This document shows, piece by piece, positions 6,110-9,245 of a DNA stretch of 9,245 bases. A program made the translations under genes and the position numbers. The DNA is taken from contig CAJWVP010000098.1 of NCBI GenBank assembly GCA_913048145.1, positions 1 through 9,245 of the forward strand. The letters run 5' to 3'. The stretch is from an uncultured Rhodospirillaceae bacterium (GTDB taxonomy: Bacteria > Pseudomonadota > Alphaproteobacteria > Rhodospirillales > Casp-alpha2). Every line of letters starts with the position of its first letter. The first letter of the stretch is position 1. The notes under the pieces are model-generated. The model was not told where the DNA came from. It worked only from the letters and a program-made list of their open reading frames with translations, and ran no database searches.

Positions 6110-7363
6110 TTGTCGGAACGCGCGAAAAAGTCGGCGACGGTCGTTGGGGCTGGAATGGTAGGCGTTTGCTGTGCGCTCTATCTTCAGAACGAAGGTTATG
6201 AAGTCACCGTGATCGACTTGAATGGCCCGGGTGAAAAGACCTCGTCTGGAAACTTGGGCGGGTTCGGGGTCGCCTCGTGTCCACCGGCCGCCATGCCTGG
6301 AATTATCAAACAGGTGCCGGACATGCTGTTCAAAGAGACGGCGCCACTTAAACTTCGCTGGCGACATGCGGTGACGGCGTTGCCCTGGTTCATCCGATTC
6401 ATCGCCCAATCGCGCCGCTCAAACGTCGAAGCGAATGCCCGGGCGCGGCAAAGCCTCCTCGACAAGGTACACGCGGCGATTGATCCACTGATTGCGGAGG
6501 CAGGCGCCCAGGACTTGATGAACTCGGCAGGTCTCATGTTCACTTTCGAGACCGAGGCGGCCTTCCAAAAGTCAACCTACGCCTTCGATTTGCGCAAGCG
6601 CAACGGGGTGGAACTTGATCTTCTAAATGGCAACGAAGCTCGTCAGGTGGAGCCCAATCTTTCAGAAAATGTCGTTCGCGCATATCGGGTTGCGAACTTT
6701 TCTAACACGGCCGACCCACTTCGTCTCGTTCAAGCTCTGGCGCAACTGTTCTTGGCACGGGGCGGCATCCATCACCGCGCCGAGGTTCGTGGTTTCAGGG
6801 TTGGTTCGGAAGGGGTTGATGCCGTTTTGACGGACACAAGCGAAATGCCAGTGGAGGTTTTAGTATTGGCAGCCGGCGTGTGGTCGCGACCTTTGGCAAA
6901 ACAGTTGGGCACTTCCGTCCCCCTTGAGGCGGAGCGCGGATATCACACCCACTTCCTGGGTTCTCAAGTGGCCATGACCGGCGCGATCATGTCTGTCGAA
7001 CGCCATGTGGCGGTGACGCCTATGCTGGAGGGTATTCGCGTTGGCGGCATGGCTGAATTCGCGGGCCCCGATGCGCCGGCAGACATGCGCTATGCCAAGA
7101 TCGTGCGCGCCCATGCTCAGGCCCTGTTTCCAGGACTTTCGTCGCATAAGGAATTTTCGGAGTGGATGGGACCCAGGCCCTCCCATCCGGACGCTAAACC
7201 GGTCATCGCGCGTTCACCCCTGCATCGAAACGTTCTATTTGCCTTCGGCCACGATCATCTGGGGCTGACCTTTGGCGGGATCACGGGCAAGCTCATTTCC
7301 GAACTGGCCACGGACAATACGCCAAGCGTAGACCTCGAACCGTTTCGGCCGGATCGTTTCTGA
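6110..7363 (+). CDS. DadA-like FAD-dependent amino-acid dehydrogenase/oxidase
   Basis: A flavoprotein of the D-amino-acid dehydrogenase (DAO) family, predicted to oxidise an amine or D-amino acid to the 2-oxo acid plus ammonia and pass electrons to the respiratory chain, usually at the inner face of the membrane. From TTG 6110 it has 417 residues, normal for DadA-type proteins. The N-terminal Rossmann motif VVGAGMVG (11-18) is followed about 18 residues later by Asp36 (EVTVID), which binds FAD ribose. SSGNLGGFGVA (45-55) matches the DadA GNAGG loop, LAAGVWS (253-259) is the second FAD contact, and the C-terminal GPRPSHPDAKPVI and FGHDHLGLTFGGITGKL are the usual closing FAD/substrate motifs. 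Starts at TTG 6053 or 6092 would add 19 or 6 residues without clear homology. It is divergent from the Ntn hydrolase and converges on the TPP enzyme operon. Sarcosine or hydroxyproline oxidase-like activity is possible; the substrate is not readable. Confidence 0.86.
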   Translation: MSERAKKSATVVGAGMVGVCCALYLQNEGYEVTVIDLNGPGEKTSSGNLGGFGVASCPPAAMPGIIKQVPDMLFKETAPLKLRWRHAVTALPWFIRFIAQSRRSNVEANARARQSLLDKVHAAIDPLIAEAGAQDLMNSAGLMFTFETEAAFQKSTYAFDLRKRNGVELDLLNGNEARQVEPNLSENVVRAYRVANFSNTADPLRLVQALAQLFLARGGIHHRAEVRGFRVGSEGVDAVLTDTSEMPVEVLVLAAGVWSRPLAKQLGTSVPLEAERGYHTHFLGSQVAMTGAIMSVERHVAVTPMLEGIRVGGMAEFAGPDAPADMRYAKIVRAHAQALFPGLSSHKEFSEWMGPRPSHPDAKPVIARSPLHRNVLFAFGHDHLGLTFGGITGKLISELATDNTPSVDLEPFRPDRF

Positions 7364-7372
7364 GGCTGTCTC

Positions 7373-7483
7373 TCAAGTAAATCGAATTTGAGTCTGACCC
7401 GAGCTATCCTCCACGGTTAGCAGACCCTCGCCGACCCCTGCGTTGCCGGGGCCGCTGATGACGAAAGCCGCTTCCTTAGTCAT
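7373..7483 (-). CDS. Small ORF of 36 codons, ATGA-coupled to the TPP enzyme, unknown function
   Basis: The ATG at 7483 overlaps the TGA stop of the TPP enzyme (stop bases 7480-7482) in a classic ATGA arrangement, and the frame closes with TGA at 7373-7375. It nearly fills the gap to the convergent FAD oxidase, leaving nine bases. The product starts MTKEAAFVISGPGNAGVGEG, then LLTVEDSS, and ends QIRFT. It has no transmembrane segment or signal peptide and looks like a short beta-rich, glycine-rich piece. About 73% of its first 30 codons end in G or C, like real genes here; the last seven are AT-rich. I recognise no family. It could be a genuine small protein, the remnant of a longer downstream gene, or a C-terminal extension of the TPP enzyme reached by frameshift. 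There is no good Shine-Dalgarno; translation would depend on coupling. Confidence 0.42.
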   Translation of the reverse strand: MTKEAAFVISGPGNAGVGEGLLTVEDSSGQTQIRFT

Positions 7484-9159
7484 GCAATCCATTCGCTGAC
7501 CGGCGCGGCAGCTTCTTGCAGCGGTTGAGAAATGATGTCGACCAGGGTCGGGCCATCGTAATTGACGGCCTCGCTGAGCACGCTTTCCAACTGTGCAGGA
7601 TCTTCAACCGAGTAGGATTTTACGCCGAAGGCATTGGCCACGGCAGCGTGGTCTGTCCGGTTGAAATCGACAGAGAAGTAGCGTTCATCGAAGCCCGTCT
7701 TCTGACCGGCCTTGATCCAGCCGTACACCGAGTTGGAAAACACGATGAAGGTGATCGGCATGTTCTTGCGGACCACGGTTTCCAATTCGCCGCAGGTAAA
7801 GCCGAAGCTGCCATCGCCCATCATGGCGACGATCTTTTTATCCGGCCGTCCAATGTGAGCCCCCATGGCGGCCGATAAGGAATATCCTAGTGCGCCGTGT
7901 GCACGGTTCGAGAACAAAGTCCGGCCCGTCGTTCGAACTTCGTAATAGGCGGAAACGTAAGGGCACGGCGTGCCCGGGTCGGCAACGATGATGGCCTCGT
8001 CATCCAGGATCTTTCGAAGCGTGGCCACGGTGCGTTCCGGTTTGATGGGGCTGTCGTCGCTGGCGGCCAGGGCGTTGAAGGCGTCCCATTTGATCTTTTT
8101 CTGAGCGGCCACAACCTCGGCGCCTCCGAAGCCTGCGCCAGCGGGCGGATTGTCGGCCAAGAGCTTGTTCATGGCGGACAAAGCGAGGCGCGCATCAGAG
8201 ACCACTGCGACTTCTGTGTCGTAGGATGCGGAGATAACCTCGGGATCGGAATCGATATGCACGATCCGCGTCGTCTTGGCTGGATAACGCCAGAGCTCGG
8301 TCGTCACCGAACCGGCTCGGCACCCGATGAATACGATCAGGTCGGCCTTCTTGACCAAGTCTCTGGTCGCCGGTACGCCGCCGTTCGATCCGACGACGCC
8401 GACGCAGTTGGGGTGCGCTTCGGAGATGGTGCCCTGGCCGGAAATGGTGGTAGCTACGGCAATGTCCAGGCTTTCAACAAAGGTTTGGAACTCCGCTTCT
8501 CCGCCGGCTAGCAGGATACCACCGCCGACGATGACTGCGGGGAAGGAGGCCGATTGTATGGCCTCCAATGCCTTTTCGATCTCCATCATGTCTGGTCCAA
8601 CGGGATAGGCCGGAAAAAACCCGTGGTTGGGGTCTGCCCAGACAGCGTCAGGGTCGACTTCGTCGCGCTGTACGTCGATGGGCAGACCCAGATGCGCTGA
8701 ACCCGGCCGACCCGTGGTCATCTTCCGAAACGCCGTCCGAACTAAGTCGGGTAGCATGTCGGAGCGGTTAATGACCGTATTCCATTTGGTCAGCGGGCGC
8801 ATGAGCCCTTCCTGGTCCAACTCGGTCAACGGATAGTGGCCGCGTGCCTTAACCGACACGTCCGATGTAATCGCGAGGACCGAGATGGATGATTCGTTGG
8901 CTTCGACCAAACCTGGAAGGATATAAGTAGCGCCACCACCCGATGGGCCTTCGCACACGCCAACTTTACTGGTCACTCGGGCATAGCCATCCGCCATGTA
9001 GGCGGCGGAACGTTCGTCGCGGGTTAGGATGTGTTGCATCTTGTGATCAAGACGGTAGAGCGCGTCGTAAAACGGAAGCGTAGTGTCTCCGCAGAGTCCA
9101 AAAATATAGCGCACGCCATGCGCTTCCAACATCCGAACCATGGCTTCTGCGCCGTTCAT
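7480..9159 (-). CDS. Thiamine-pyrophosphate-dependent enzyme, acetolactate synthase-like
   Basis: A TPP- and Mg-dependent enzyme of the acetolactate synthase/pyruvate oxidase/2-oxo-acid decarboxylase superfamily, 559 residues from ATG 9159, the usual length. Domain order is the N-terminal pyrimidine domain, with IFGLCGDTTLPFYDAL and catalytic Glu49 in TRDERSAAYMADGYAR. Next comes the central domain, including FPAVIVGGGILLAGGEAE and IVHIDSDP. Last is the C-terminal PP domain, with the metal-binding GDGSFGF (448-454) and the matching Asn476 in FSNSVYGW. All cofactor residues look intact. True anabolic acetolactate synthase is unlikely because no small regulatory subunit gene is next to it and FGLCGDTT is not the biosynthetic signature; the substrate is probably another 2-oxo acid. 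ATG 9204 would add fifteen residues rich in rare codons (ATA, AGA, AGG), and family-like sequence starts at MNGAEAMVRML, so I chose 9159. Neither start has a clear ribosome site. It is followed by the 36-codon ORF. Confidence 0.85.
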   Translation of the reverse strand: MNGAEAMVRMLEAHGVRYIFGLCGDTTLPFYDALYRLDHKMQHILTRDERSAAYMADGYARVTSKVGVCEGPSGGGATYILPGLVEANESSISVLAITSDVSVKARGHYPLTELDQEGLMRPLTKWNTVINRSDMLPDLVRTAFRKMTTGRPGSAHLGLPIDVQRDEVDPDAVWADPNHGFFPAYPVGPDMMEIEKALEAIQSASFPAVIVGGGILLAGGEAEFQTFVESLDIAVATTISGQGTISEAHPNCVGVVGSNGGVPATRDLVKKADLIVFIGCRAGSVTTELWRYPAKTTRIVHIDSDPEVISASYDTEVAVVSDARLALSAMNKLLADNPPAGAGFGGAEVVAAQKKIKWDAFNALAASDDSPIKPERTVATLRKILDDEAIIVADPGTPCPYVSAYYEVRTTGRTLFSNRAHGALGYSLSAAMGAHIGRPDKKIVAMMGDGSFGFTCGELETVVRKNMPITFIVFSNSVYGWIKAGQKTGFDERYFSVDFNRTDHAAVANAFGVKSYSVEDPAQLESVLSEAVNYDGPTLVDIISQPLQEAAAPVSEWIA

Positions 9160-9245
9160 TGCGTTTACACGTGGTTGATCCAACACCCTTCTTATCCCGT
9201 CCATCTAAGTTTACAAAATACTGGTCAGTCATTTTTGATGAGCTA

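Noticed and set aside
7897..8511. A 204-residue plus-strand frame opposite the TPP enzyme
   Set aside because: It lies wholly inside the well-supported TPP enzyme, and the translation shows no family motif. Long antisense frames are common opposite GC-rich genes.

Overview
This window looks like a piece of chromosome from an aerobic, moderately GC-rich proteobacterium, most likely an alphaproteobacterium. The evidence is the protein types (a long fused-type indolepyruvate ferredoxin oxidoreductase, an EamA exporter and a DadA-like oxidase typical of such genomes), the GC-rich third codon positions and the AGGAGG-type ribosome binding sites. The organism is inferred from protein style only; there is no rRNA or tRNA. 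I see no insertion sequence, phage gene, CRISPR array, tRNA or rRNA.

Layout: (1) 1-980, minus strand: N-terminal third of an indolepyruvate ferredoxin oxidoreductase that runs off the left edge. (2) 981-1250: divergent intergenic region with a strong hairpin followed at a distance by a T run. (3) 1251-4079, plus strand, probably one operon: a UDP-glucuronate 4-epimerase-like SDR enzyme, an EamA/DMT transporter 3 bp downstream, and a GhrA-like D-2-hydroxyacid dehydrogenase that probably starts at CTG. (4) 4090-5682, minus strand: a cytosolic gamma-glutamyltransferase-family Ntn hydrolase, converging on the dehydrogenase with a 10 bp gap. (5) 5683-6109: divergent intergenic region with a 20 bp inverted repeat that could be an operator. 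(6) 6110-7363, plus strand: a DadA-like FAD amino-acid dehydrogenase/oxidase, probably starting at TTG. (7) 7373-9159 (possibly to 9204), minus strand: an acetolactate-synthase-like TPP enzyme, followed in an ATGA overlap by a 36-codon ORF of unknown function.

Common thread (inference): five of the genes act, or could act, on the chemistry around amino acids and 2-oxo acids. An Ntn amidohydrolase could release an amine or amino acid, an FAD enzyme could oxidise an amino acid to a 2-oxo acid, two different TPP enzymes act on 2-oxo acids, and a dehydrogenase interconverts 2-oxo and 2-hydroxy acids. An EamA exporter could move a product. They lie in several transcription units on both strands, so this is a neighbourhood, not a demonstrated pathway. 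The epimerase is the outlier.

I do not see a clear new biological system. The items most worth a second look are the 36-codon ATGA-coupled ORF, the GGT-family enzyme in which the usual substrate-binding arginine appears to be glutamine, the CTG start, and the structured elements in the two divergent intergenic regions.
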